A DNA stretch of 64,000 nt from contig VWZL01000430.1 of the NCBI GenBank assembly GCA_013396915.1, positions 865,208-929,207 of the forward strand, given 5' to 3'. A program made the position numbers and the translations under genes. The DNA comes from Stercorarius parasiticus (lineage: Eukaryota > Chordata > Aves > Charadriiformes > Stercorariidae). Every line of letters starts with the position of its first letter. The first letter of the stretch is position 1. Positions 47,001 through 58,730 of this stretch are shown one piece after another. The notes beneath the pieces were generated by a model. It saw only the letters and a list, made by a program, of their open reading frames with translations, was not told the DNA's origin and searched no databases.

Positions 47001-49914
47001 GGTTCTCTGCTGGTGAGTTGAGCCTTGGTCTGTTCAAGTCAAGGACAGTTGCACCAGCCCTCCAAGTCACATTTGTCCCAGGACAGTGACACAAGTCCTG
47101 CAGCCCCACCAGATTGCTCTGCAACTGCACCTCTGTACCACCAAAACAGGGTGGTCACATCCGACCTCCTCTGCAGGAATGGTCCCAGGACCATGCTAAT
47201 TCCCAAACTGTGCTCAACATTTATTTGAAGTGTAGTAGATGGCCTGAACCACAGCTGTCTTGCTGATCGCTGCTGCAGTTTAAGTTGAGACGATGGCCTT
47301 CAAATGTCTCCAGCACAGTTTAATTAACCAGCGTGGAGATACCCCAAGGATACAGCACACTGCAGGGGACAGAATTTCTGAGATTCAGTACACAAAAACT
47401 GAGACTCAAAGCACCACAGAGGGTCCCAGTGGCCAGGGTTGCCTGGCGGGCACAGACCCCCAGCCCCCTGAACCACCCGGACCGCAAGTCCCCTTTGTGG
47501 TATGAAGGGCTGCAGCCTGCAGCAGAGGAACTCCCTCCCCACCAGGGGCTGCGCAGGGAAACACTTTGTGATTTTTAATTACCTATGAAGCAGGAAGCAT
47601 GTGGCACTGCCCCTGTCCCCAGAACCAGCCCCTTTCCCAATAAAGCCTCTGATAGACTCGACCTCAGCAGGGGACCAGGGTGATAAGCGCTGTTTGTTGT
47701 TCCTGCCGAGTTAACATTCCCTGGCTCACAGCGCCGTCTCCAGAACTTACTCAGCTGATGTTCACTTTATAAAAATAACCGTGGCGCCATGTGTTTTATG
47801 AAGTTCATTTTAACCCATTGTCAACAAACCCTTGCGGGCTGTGGCAGAATGAATCCCAGGGATGGGGGAATCAAAATTGTTTGGGGTGAGACAGGGGGTG
47901 AAACAGGAGAAAAAATGCTGAAGACAGCCACAAGAGCTGCTTTCATACTGGGATTTCTGGGGTGGCAGCCAGGAAGGGTCAATGGTGTCATGACCAGCCT
48001 GCAACGCAATGCAAACAGAAAACACCACCCTGCTCTGTGGCACGACTTGTTTTATCCAGGAATAAACACACTGTGACACAGGCAGACCTGTGCTCCCGGA
48101 GCCTCTCTTCCCGCTACAACTGGTATGTGCAGCGTTTCCTATAAACGTAAACGACCCACTGAACGCAGATGCAGATGACCCAAAATTTCATGAGGACTTG
48201 AGATCTGCTACCCCTAAGGCTTCTTCCCCATCAGTCCTGTGCCGTGGCTCCAGCCCTGAGTACTCAAGGTCTTGCTAAAGGAAACAGAATAACAATTGTA
48301 AAAACATCTAACTGTTCCCTGGAGACACATAACCTAACCCTTCACAGCTGTCGGAGTGCAGCCTCCAATAATTTGGGTAAAATATCTTTTTCTAGCTCAA
48401 ACAGCTAAGTATACGTGAGACTTCCCCATGTTCCTTCATCTCACAGCTCGAAGATCTTCCTCCCCTTTCCCTCAACATTTCTGATGGAGACAGGAGGGAT
48501 TATGGTCACCACACTCCTGCCTGATGCTGCCCAGCCTCTCAGGAGGAGATCTACTTCTCGGGACGACTTCAGGGAAATTCAGCTGCAGATACTATAAACC
48601 AGGGTGGAAATTATTAAATAAGAGAGTCATGCGTCCTCAAAGAACAGACAGATTCCTGAATTTACAGAGCCTTGGACAGACTTTGTGTGTGTGTTTGTGC
48701 ATAAGTAGATGAAAGAAATAAGCAGGTGAGTCAGGGTAAATGTATGTTCTTGTAAAGCACTCAGAATAATGCCATTAAATGTCAAAGCACCATGTTATTT
48801 TAGTTTTGCTGGCTCCTTCCCTACTGAGAAATCTTCCATATCATTTCTGACCTGGCTGATTCACCTTCATCCTACACATGGAAAAGACCCATGAGAGTGA
48901 GAGATGAGGGAAGCAGCTGCCCCCATGCTGATGACACCCCATGCTGGTCTGCTGAGGTCTCCAGCAGTGGTGCAGGGTCCAGGCTGGGTCTGCCCACGGA
49001 GGTGGGAGTAGCTCCTGCATGCACCAGTCCCTCCAGATGCAGCCCAGGTTTGCCCTGGTAATTTGGAGTCTCTTGCGATCAGCCAAATACAGTAAGATGA
49101 GCAGGTCCCTAGATGGTCCTTATGGAAAAGTCCTTCTCTGGAGGCCCTTTCAGAAGGAAGGTATCTCCGAATCACTAATACTGCTGTATTGCCGGAGTGC
49201 ATCCCCTCCACAAGAACATCACCACAGCCTGCACAGGCCACACACCGAAGGGTCACCCCAGCACTCAGCCTCAGCACTCCAGCTCCAGTAAAACGTGTTG
49301 TCAGATCCTAACCAGGGGTTCCAGGACTGATTTTTCTCCTTCACCCACCAGACTGTGCTTGCAGCAGCAAAGTAGGGGGTCACAGCCTCAGGCAATGCAT
49401 CCTCAGGGTGGGGGGGTCTCATTTTGCTGCTGTGGAGACTCCCTCTATGGCCAGGAGAGACCCAGGCTCTTCCAAAGCATGGCAGTCAGGCTCCCAAACT
49501 CCCTGCTAGAGATACCACAAAATACCAAGAAGCACCTTCTCACGCCATGGATCCACTATTTATTATTACGTGTATAGCCCACATGGAGAGCACGGGGCCA
49601 AAGCAGGATGCTCCCTACTCGTCCATTTACTTCTGCCTCTGGCTGCAGCCAGCCAGAATACTTCATCCAAACAGGCAAAACACACAGCAGGGAGACACGG
49701 GCTCACACACTGTCCCAGGGATGCAGCATCCCAGGACGGTCCTGTAACCCACCCCAAGCAAGCAGAAATCCCTCCTTGAGTGCAGGAAGGAGCCTGGGGA
49801 GAACAAAACTGCTCCACATCTTTGAAAGGATGATCTGCAGAGCACGTCTCCTGCCTGAATGGATATTGCCCTCTGTTAGCAGAAATAGCAGGTTTATAAT
49901 GTGAAAGATTTTAC

Positions 49915-50013
49915 CTTCTTCGGCTTCCAGATCCACCAGTGAAGATACCAACACGCCCATCTCCTGACATTTTTTGCTGTGGGCCTTTGACTTCATGTGT
50001 TTAGTCAGATTCC
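49915..50013 (-). CDS. HIVEP3: HIVEP3 coding exon: second half of ZAS2 finger 2
   Basis: This exon is 99 nt. The acceptor is CTTTTCAG just before 50013 and the donor is G|GTAAAA at 49914. Its first two bases complete the Gly codon from the previous exon. It then reads [17 protein letters not shown], supplying the two zinc-binding histidines of finger 2 (H-x5-H, at 49999-49979). So the C2H2 unit is assembled only after splicing. The exon continues [15 protein letters not shown] and ends one base into the next Gly codon. The frame is maintained on both sides. The match to the HIVEP family is unmistakable through the histidine half. The tail [11 protein letters not shown] is longer than the human HIVEP3 tail as I remember it and closer to the HIVEP1/2 length. 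That comparison is from memory, not an alignment. Confidence 0.94.
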
Positions 50014-53000
50014 CTGAAAAGAAGCAGAAAACATATTTTCGTTAGTATGGCTCTTTTTTTTTTTAATCCATTTTGCAAGCTCAGCAGTAACAAGTTAATA
50101 ATTTGGCTCTGAACCAGACCAAGGAGGCCTCTGACTCTCCCCAAACCACTATCCATTGCAAATACCCCGTGACACAAGGCTGTCCTCCCTTTTGTTCCTT
50201 TGCTGCTGCACCAGGATGGAAGAGAATGTGCTGGTGGAGTTGTACGGCTTTGCAGGTGTTGTGCAACCTGAAAAAATGGTTGGGGTACACATTTGGGTTT
50301 GGGGGGATGAAAATTCCTGGATTGCTTTCAGCTGTGATGATGCAGCAAAGAAAAATGGTAGGGAAGAGGAACACATCTCAGTCTAGCATCACCTCCCACC
50401 TCATCCCAGCACACAGGGCCACCCACCTGGAGGTGAGGAGCTCCTTCACACTATGGGGCAGACTGGTACTGCCCAAACGGGTGCTCGAGATGACAGAAAT
50501 GGGGAAAAAATCCTACAATCACCCTCTTCCCCCCAGCAGGATGGCTCAGATGCTCTGAGTGCCAGGCAAAAGTTCTCAGCTCCCTGGAACAGGAAGAGTC
50601 ATGGATGCCCTTGGAAGCCCTGTGCACCAGGGTCCAGCAGCACTGAGAAAACCTGCTAAGCATTAACAAGGGTTCCTTGTTAGTGCCAGGATGGAAAGAG
50701 CAGCCCCTGCAAGGGGGAATGTGGGATGTGGGGGGCCGTGGTCACTGCTCTGAGACAGTGGGATGGCATTACTCGTGGGCATGCCGGACTCACAGGACAC
50801 CTCTCTAATTCTAACTCCCCAATTACAGGCAGGTTGATCAGGCAGTTATTAACCCTACTTATATCCAAGGGAAACGCTGAACACAAGGTAACCTTTGTGG
50901 GGGGGGAAAAGGTAGGTAGGTGGAACAGCGGCAAAAATAAAGGGTAGGAGAAATAAAGAAAAAACAATCCCATTTTTCCCTTTCCTCTCCCACACCTCTT
51001 TATGGGCTGACCTGAAGATGAGAAGAAACCTGGGCCCTTGCTGAAGCTCCACCAAGGGCTGTTTAATATCCCAGCACAGCCCAGGAGCTGGTTGAACCCT
51101 CCAAATTCACTGCCACAATGTGATGTGCCATCAGCCTTCCTGCTAGCTAACGCTGGAGAGTCGTGCTGAACACAAGGTTTGTTTTTCTCACCGAAACAAA
51201 AAAAAAAAAAAAATTGAGGAAAAAATGAATTCTCACACTTTATTATAACCTTCAGCTGAGCACTGAGGTCCCTCAGCTGGTATCCTGCAATCCACATAGT
51301 CCCCCGGTCCCTGAGCTGGGTGGGAGTATAGAGGGCCTCTATCAACCTCTCCTCCCACTGCTCTGGATAGTATAAATAAATAAGCAACTATTCATTGGAG
51401 CAGAGAATTACCCATGACGCCCTCACATCTCAGAAGAGTGCCATAACCATCTAGCTACCAAGTTAGTTTCTCTTTAGCCCATGAATTATTTATTTATCCC
51501 ATTTTATACAAAATGGAATAGCTCCAACAGGAAAGACCAAGAGAGACAAAGGCTGACTATATATCTTTGTGTATCTGGCACCCATCTAGGATGTGGAGTC
51601 AAAGGATATTTAATAATTTAAATGCAGCAAAACAGCTTCAGTAAGAGAGATTTATTATTTTTAAACTTCATGCCTAAATACCCTTAGCCCCATGGTTAGG
51701 ACACTCAGGTTTGAGGATAAGGCCAGCTTGGCTCAGGTCCTTGCTCCAAATCAGACCTCTCTTTCTCCACTTTGGCCCAGGAGTTTTGTTGTGGGCCCAA
51801 AGACACCCAGTCAGACCAGAGCATGCTCTCATGGACACTGTTGGTTCCAGTGAATCACCATTGTTTTAAAGTGAAAAACTGTTTTACCGAAAACTATCCA
51901 ATGAGTCCAAATTGTGGCCTCATGGAACTGGAATTTAATTTTGGACCTAACTAGCAAAAAGACAAACTGACTCAGTCTGTTGAAATCAAACCCTGCTGCT
52001 GCCTGTCCATCACGGCACTTCATATCTTGGCTGGCAAAAATGACCCGTCTTTGCTCAGTTACCACACCAAAATCACTAACTGGATTCCCTCTGGTGATAA
52101 TGAACACAGAAAATAAGCCCAAATAAATGCCTGGTGTGAGTAGGGTTTAAACTATGGTCTGTGGCACCTCAGGACTTCAGCTGTGATCTCCATGGTGGGA
52201 AGAGCGGGGAGAAGATGTCCACCAGCCATTTTGGTGCTACCATTTCTCCAAAACAAACTTATATATTCCCTGTGCTACATGCATCTGGCTTTGGCTAAAC
52301 CAGGAGGCCACTCGGGGTGCTGTTAAATGCAGTGTTTTGGGCAAGACTACAGCTACCCTGTACTTGAGGGAAGGACTCTGGTCCTCAGAGGCATACAGCA
52401 GCCACCTCAACCTCCTCAGATGTCCAAAGGATGTTACACACACAGGTCCTTCCCCTGCTTCGGCCCCAGTGCTCTTCAGAGGGAACACAAACGCTCCCTT
52501 CTGCTGCCACAGACCTCGGCAGACACAGGGAGCCCATCTGCAGCCTGCAGCGCTCTGCCCATCGCCTCACTGCACCTCTGCTTTCACTCAGCTCCACCCT
52601 GCACAACAGCTGGGGTTGACAAGCTCTGCCAGAAGCCCTCAGTGTCACTTCCTTTTCTATTTTCTTTCACTGGAGGCAACTGTCCTTGTGCAAGGCAATG
52701 CCATGGCTTCTCCTCTCCCTTCCCCCCCCAGGCTGTCTGCTGGAAGGTGCTGCACAGGCAGCGCTAAACCCCCCTGTGTGAATGTAAAATACCAAAGGAC
52801 CAATTCATAGCAAGTGTTGCTTTCTTTCCCCTTCTGCTTTCCATCTTCCTTCATCCTCATTTGGTCAGATCAGGCAGTACTCACACGCACTGATGAACAC
52901 GAGAAGCCTGCAAACTCCCAGTGCAAACCCCCCTGGCACAGGGTCTATCCATGCACAGCATCCTGCAGGCACACCAAGAAGAAATTCCAACAAAACAGGG

Positions 53001-53726
53001 ATGCTGCTACCCTTTTAGGGAAGAGAGACTCAGTGGGCTGGATTCTCATCTGACCTAAGTTTGCAACATTTTAAGGAAATTAAAGGCTCGAGGCTTATTT
53101 ACATGAGCTGAGAAGCTGAGTTATCATCTTGGGAGCAATTTGGAGGACAATGATATTTATCTTATCAGGGTTCTTCTTACAGTTTGTGTTTTTAGACCCT
53201 TTAATTAATGCTGGCAGGATTAGATGCTAAAGTCCTTTGGCAAATTTCCAGTAAAGTCAACACCACTTTGCCCAAGTAAAAGCTGGATATGAATCCTACA
53301 ACGAAGGATTCACAGCTACTTGTTGCCTTAGAGAGTTCTGGCTCCCAAGTTTAAAAAAAAAACAAACAACAAAACCAACCCACAACATTGCTTCCTTGGA
53401 AACAGTGAAAAAAAAACACATACTGGAAGGAGCAAGAGAGAAACTAGCAGGCGGGGAAGCTGGATTTAAGTAGCAGAACAGTTATATTGAATCCTAAGCA
53501 GGTAAGTGGTCTTCACTAAGGATTGTTTACCAAAAAGTTCCCAAATTTGAAAGAAAACTGGCTCCATCTACAATTCAGGAATCAGTGGAAATTGTGACCC
53601 CACCCCAGCTATTGCTGTACTGGAAGAGTACAGCCAGTTTCAGCACAGCTCTCCCGTTACACCTGCTTATAACTATGTATCACTGGCTGCTTAAGCTTTC
53701 CTGATGTTGTGAAGTCTTATTCTGGA

Positions 53727-53807
53727 CTTAAAGCCGCTTAAATACTTGTGTTGTTTTGAGAGAGCCAAAACTCTAGTGCTCCAAAAGTGCTTAAAGCGGC
53801 TTAATAG
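53727..53807. repeat. Imperfect inverted repeat in HIVEP3 intron
   Basis: The left arm (53727-53747) reads CTTAAAGCCGCTTAAATACT. The right arm (53785-53807) reads AAGTGCTTAAAGCGGCTTAA and matches the reverse complement of the left arm with one gap and a few mismatches. The loop is about 37 nt. I do not recognise a known repeat family. Confidence 0.6.
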
Positions 53808-54685
53808 GTACTAGAAGTGATTTCCCATTTAAATTAAAACAGGAAAAATATTTTTTCAGAATATCCATTGTCATATTTTAAAGATGGTGGAGTTAAAACA
53901 AAAAGTAGGGAACAGAAAAGGTAAGATTCCTGGAAAATTTATCTTATCCTTATTGGGCACACACCATGCTTTCTATTTCTATTTAAATGTGAACAATTTA
54001 ACAACAAAAAAGTACCCCAACAAATGACCAACTGCATGATCTCTGCATCCAAAGTGATGTCGTGATACAAACATTGACAGCTTTCCAGGACTTAAGTATT
54101 TTCACATTCCTCTTTTAAAATAATATACAAGGAGAGCAGAACAGCAGACTCCCATTTTGCTGGGGGACACACTCACACACAGAGAAGCAGCAACAGGTCA
54201 ATACTCTTCATCCCAGATAAACCCATGGAACAAGTTTTATGTGTGACTTAAGTAATGCACAGGCTTTGATTTAGGTATCCACATAGATATAATGTCCCCA
54301 GGTGAGACTCTATGAGAAGGAAAGCTTTAATTTACAGAATTTATTGGGCAAAAGATTTAATTTTTTAAAATCTTTCTTACTATCTTTTATACTTACTGAC
54401 TTTAAGATTAAAGAAGAAAATTTGAACCTCGAGCCTGCCTGCCAGTATCGGTACAGGCTATAAAATATTAGACATCTTCTGGATCAAGCCTATCAGTTTA
54501 TGTTAGCCACAACCTAATCTTCCAGAAAGGTACCCAGGCTGGATTTGCAGATTTCAAAATATAGAGAATTAGCATATTTCCCATTGAGGCTTGTGCTGGG
54601 ATTAATAGCTGCACTGTTTAAAAAAATAACAGTTAATATTTCACTTGAATTTGCCAGTCTTTGACTTCCAGCCATCCCTCATTCC

Positions 54686-54706
54686 TTTTTTTTTTTTTTT
54701 TTTTTT
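54686..54706. repeat. Poly-T tract
   Basis: A run of 21 T followed by six C, in a HIVEP3 intron. Confidence 0.95.
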
Positions 54707-57700
54707 CCCCCCTTTCCCTGGGAAGTTAAAGAGCCCTTTTGCTCACAGCATTTTGCCTCCTGTCAGGACCACAGGGCCGTTTTCTGTTCCCAGCGACGCG
54801 CCTCACGCCACATTTCATAAGGGAGCAGCCAGCGAATTCCTGAGGATAACCCTGTCCTCATCCCAGCAGAGGTTTGGGATGTCCTGAGGAGAGGGGGAAC
54901 CAAAGCTTCCTCTCGGCAGTGGCTTCACAGGGACGCTCAGACCCTTTCCCTTGTCCCAGACGCTAAGGAAGGGCCCCAGCACGCACAGGGTGCAGGGACA
55001 TTTTGCAAATCTATATATCAATCTGCCCTGCCGTAACAGCAGTTAATTCTTTTGGAGCTTTCCGCCAGTTGGACCTGCTCTGTAGTTTCCAGAGGAGGCT
55101 TAGCAGAGCGCTGAGTCTGCTGGAGCAGTAATAATAATAAACCGTGCAGCCATAACCTTGCCTTTAAGGGCTGAGGGGGTAATGCATTTAATATATTAAC
55201 ATGTTCAATAACCTCAGTGCCTGTCATGTGCTGATTTAAGGAACTGCAAACTAATTTATTAAAGGAAGACTATGGGTGAGGACACAAAGAAGTCTGGTGT
55301 CTGGAAACTGTGAGTGGACTAGACTATCAAATGGATATCTTCAGCCAACAAGCACTGATGTCCTTTACACAAGCACCTTTGAAATTAATATGAAGCTCCT
55401 TGTCCCTCCTGACCTCTAAGCAGAGGCAGCAGCACGGACACAGTGAGCTGTTCCACACAGCTTATCCAGAAATCTTAAGATATCCTAAGCAATCAGGATG
55501 TGAGAATCTGATGTGAGCCTGAATGAGAGCAGAAAATAGCTGTGGAAAAGGATAATGTCTGCACAGGAGGGGAATTAATGTGCCAACACTGACCCACATC
55601 CCCAGGTCACCCAAGAGGAGGAGGGAAGAAAGGGGCTGCGCTTCCCCCCAGGGTCTGGGGATGAGTGACAAGGGAAGGCTGGCGGTTCCTCTGTCCCCTC
55701 TGGGAAGGTGGTCAAGGGAAAAGCTCTCCCTGACCTTCCTGAAAGGGAAAATTATTAGACTGCAGCTTTTTCTTCATTTCCTTCCTGGTAAGAAAACAAC
55801 AAAGAAGCTGCTTAACTTCTTCTAAACAGCCTCTTGGAGGCCACGGTAACAAACCTCTTAAGAGAGCACTGCTACAGTGGAGGTAGAGACACCTCATTAA
55901 AGAGGCACGTTTATATCTCGTCCAGAAACGTATAATCAAATAAATCTTTACAAACTGAATTTTCAAGACTGCTGTTTCCATCATCTAAGCGAGCACACAA
56001 AAATCTCATGGATTTGTTTTAAAATAATAAAAAAAAAAAAAAACATTTCCCTGCTGTTCTGTAACTCAAAAGAACAGCTTCGTTCACAGTGACAGAAATT
56101 TACAAAAAGCAGACAAACAGCATAATTAGTGAAAAGGGAAAAATATTTAAAGCTCTTTTTTTTGCAAAAGTTTCCCGAGTTCTTGGAACACAGACATGGA
56201 TTTTCAGGGGTAAGGGGGGAGGTACATTTTAACCAGATAAAGATCCTCATTAAAAATAATAATAAAAAAAAAGGTTTAACTGCTTCCAGCCTAGCTGAGA
56301 GTTTAGAGCATTAGATCATGCTGGAGAGATCTACCACAGCCAAAATGAAGACAGCTCCACAGATATCCCCTTTGACTTTACACTGAAGGCTAAAATTAAC
56401 TTTGGAAAGCTGATTTCGAAAAGAGATTCAACTCAACTTATATTTTTGCAAGCACAGTCCAGTAGCGAGAGCTCCAGCTTCTCCATTCTGCAATTAACTG
56501 TGGTTGCAAAATTGCACCCCAGGAAGGAGGATCCTAATGAATCAGGGCACAAATGAACTTATTCTAGATGTCTGCAAAATAAGCTGTGAAACCCCCCAGT
56601 TCTGCAAACCTCTGGTTCGCACCCCATCACCAACAGCAATGATTCTGCAACTGTGATGATTTTATCAGCACCTAAAGTTGATCTTTTTCTCACCCTCCAG
56701 AAACTCTTCCAAAGGTCCTTGTGTCTCCACCAGTGAAGCAAACAGCTTTTACCCAAGTGCTGCGAAGTTACCTGGAGTACAAGCATGCCCACAGGACACA
56801 GACAGGGCGCTGACTGTCACCCCCTTCCAGCAAAGAGCCATTTTCATGTGATTCCAAGTTACCATCATGCAACTATTTGTCCTGAAATTGCTGCTCTGGG
56901 GAAGTTTTGCCCCCTCATGCGTCTATAGGCAAATGGACAGCTTTGCATTCAAATCCCAAGAGTGGGGTGGTTTTTTTGAAGGAAGCATTTCCATGCTGCC
57001 TTCCTCATGCAAGCTTCCTGCAAAGCTGAAGAAGGGAAGTCCCTTGGAGGCAAGAGTCTATTTGCAGTGCGCAATCGGCACAGTCAGTGCTGACAGCTTG
57101 GGTGCTTCAAGGCAGCGGAGATGAAGAGCAAAGCAGCTGGAGAGATGGTGGAAAGGATGGTTTGATAGCAGCATCCTGAATAAAAGCCTAACAGAAGCAT
57201 GGTGTAAAGCAAGGTGAAGTGACGGAAGAGGCTGAATGGATTCACCTCTCAAAGGAAAAACTCAGAACAAAGTAACAAAAGCAAGAGGGAAAGAGAAAGA
57301 AAATGAATCAGAAATAGCTCCAGGCTGAGAGGGAGAGAAAGAACTGGAGCCTGGATCTGCTGCATGTGTCTGACGAGAATTTGGCCTCAAATTCGGTATC
57401 ACTTCCCCATGCTCCCATATGCCTAGTGATTACCAACACGTCGTTACCCAGAAATCGCCTGCCAGCTTTACCAACAAAGCCATTGTCCAGGCACTGCCCA
57501 CCCTGAATCACCCAGCGTCTGGGTCACTTGTCTAGCACAGACACGTCCTCCACAGCACTTCTGGGTACGCGCACATACCGCAGTCCACGCAGCACCCAGT
57601 GCCTCCTCCCCACACCCATGCTGTGCCGCTTCCTTGGGCAGCACTGGTTTTTTGAGGCTGGTGCTCTTTTTGAGTAATTAACTCCCCCAGCTGTGTCATC

Positions 57701-58554
57701 TTCTGAGATTTGCAATGATGGGAGCTACAGACAATGGACATTTTATATTGATGTCAAACTATAAACAAGAAACTGAACTCGACATCTTTACTGTAAGACT
57801 TGCTGCAACCAAAGATGGAGTGGAGATTTGCCAAACCCACCGTGCCAGACTCCAGTGAGAAGTTAAAGGGACCTGGGCGCCTCTGGCACTTTTGAAAACT
57901 TTACCCAAAGTCTCTTGAAAGAGAGACTTTTGCATGTTCCTGCTAGAGTTCACTCGCACACTCACTGAGGCAACGATGAAGGTCTCTTGCAAAGAGTATC
58001 AGGTAGGAGTGAGGTTGTGGATCGTTAATGACTAGATGTCCCGGAATGGAGGTCTTTAGAGAAAAAGTCTATTGATATGATATAGAAAATGTCAAAGCTA
58101 CATGCAACTGTGAAGGATGAAGAAGTGCAGCGCAAATAGATCTTGAGAGCACTAGCACAAAAAGCCACCCGAAGACTGTCTCCACGTGCTCAGTCAGGGA
58201 CGTTTGCCTGTACCCTGGAGCCCCTGCTTTCATTCTGGGGTGGTTTTGTTTATAAATCCCTGCCAGTGAAGCTCTATTTCAGGATCGTTCCCTTTCAGAA
58301 GCACCAGTAGGATGGGGTGGATGCTCTGCTGCAGGTACGCATGGGCAGACAGTGCTCTCCACTGCGACGCAGCTGAACACGGGGCTGGTCCTCTGCTGAA
58401 AATAGCCAATTTAAGACTCCTTCATCCCACTCCCTCCAACTCCTGGGGTTTTCCAGACCCTGGGAAGGTTTTCCCTTCCCCTTCACCAGTGTCCCCAAGA
58501 AGGCTTGTAAGTCAATAAACTAAGCAGAGGAGCTAGGAGCTGACTGTCTCTTAC

Positions 58555-58730
58555 CTTTGGTTTTAAAAGCAAAGTTACAGTACTTGCAGACATATGGCCT
58601 GACGTCTGTGTGCGTGCGAATGTGTTTCTTCAGCATGCTGGGTTTCTTGCAGCGAATTCCACACTCCTCACATACATACTTCCCTCTTCCACGGCCTCGC
58701 ACATACACATACTCTTCGTTTGATTTGTAC
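58555..58730 (-). CDS. HIVEP3: HIVEP3 coding exon: ZAS2 zinc finger 1 and first half of finger 2
   Basis: This exon is 176 nt. The acceptor is TTGCTCATAG just before 58730, with a 14-base T run further upstream on the minus strand (58767-58754). The donor is G|GTAAGAG at 58554. It encodes [19 protein letters not shown], then a complete C2H2 finger at 58672-58610 (C-x2-C-x12-H-x3-H, including [17 protein letters not shown]). The linker TDVRPYV follows, then the two cysteines of the second finger ([12 protein letters not shown]). This is the family signature of the C-terminal ZAS DNA-binding domain, which contacts kappa-B-like DNA in the nucleus. The exon starts with the third base of a codon and ends with the first base of a Gly codon completed in the next exon. 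Translation past the donor (KRQSAP...) is intronic. The ATG at 58750 lies upstream of the acceptor in the intron and is not a start codon. Confidence 0.95.

Larger units (their letters stand above)
41829..49914 (-). other. HIVEP3: HIVEP3 intron between the finger-2 exon and the Ser-Pro repeat exon
   Basis: This is a GT-AG intron of 8086 nt that splits a Gly codon after its first base. It contains two CR1 copies (43575-44090 and 46728-47000) and no further coding exon in frame. A short TG-rich stretch lies near 48685-48702. The remainder shows no recognisable gene. Confidence 0.88.
50014..58554 (-). other. HIVEP3: HIVEP3 intron interrupting ZAS2 finger 2
   Basis: This is a GT-AG intron of 8541 nt that splits the Gly codon between KTK and NLTKH of the second finger. 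It contains poly-A/T runs (51198-51213, 54686-54706, 56026-56043) and an imperfect inverted repeat at 53727-53807. I found no CR1 copy and no other gene here. Confidence 0.9.

Noticed and set aside
50680..51387. 235-codon minus-strand frame in a HIVEP3 intron
   Set aside because: It starts at TTG, runs through a poly-A/T tract (poly-Phe), lacks family similarity and has no splice context.
54419..54450. TTTGAACCTCGAGCC, considered as a tRNA T-arm in reverse orientation
   Set aside because: No matching acceptor, anticodon or D-arm sequence is found around it.
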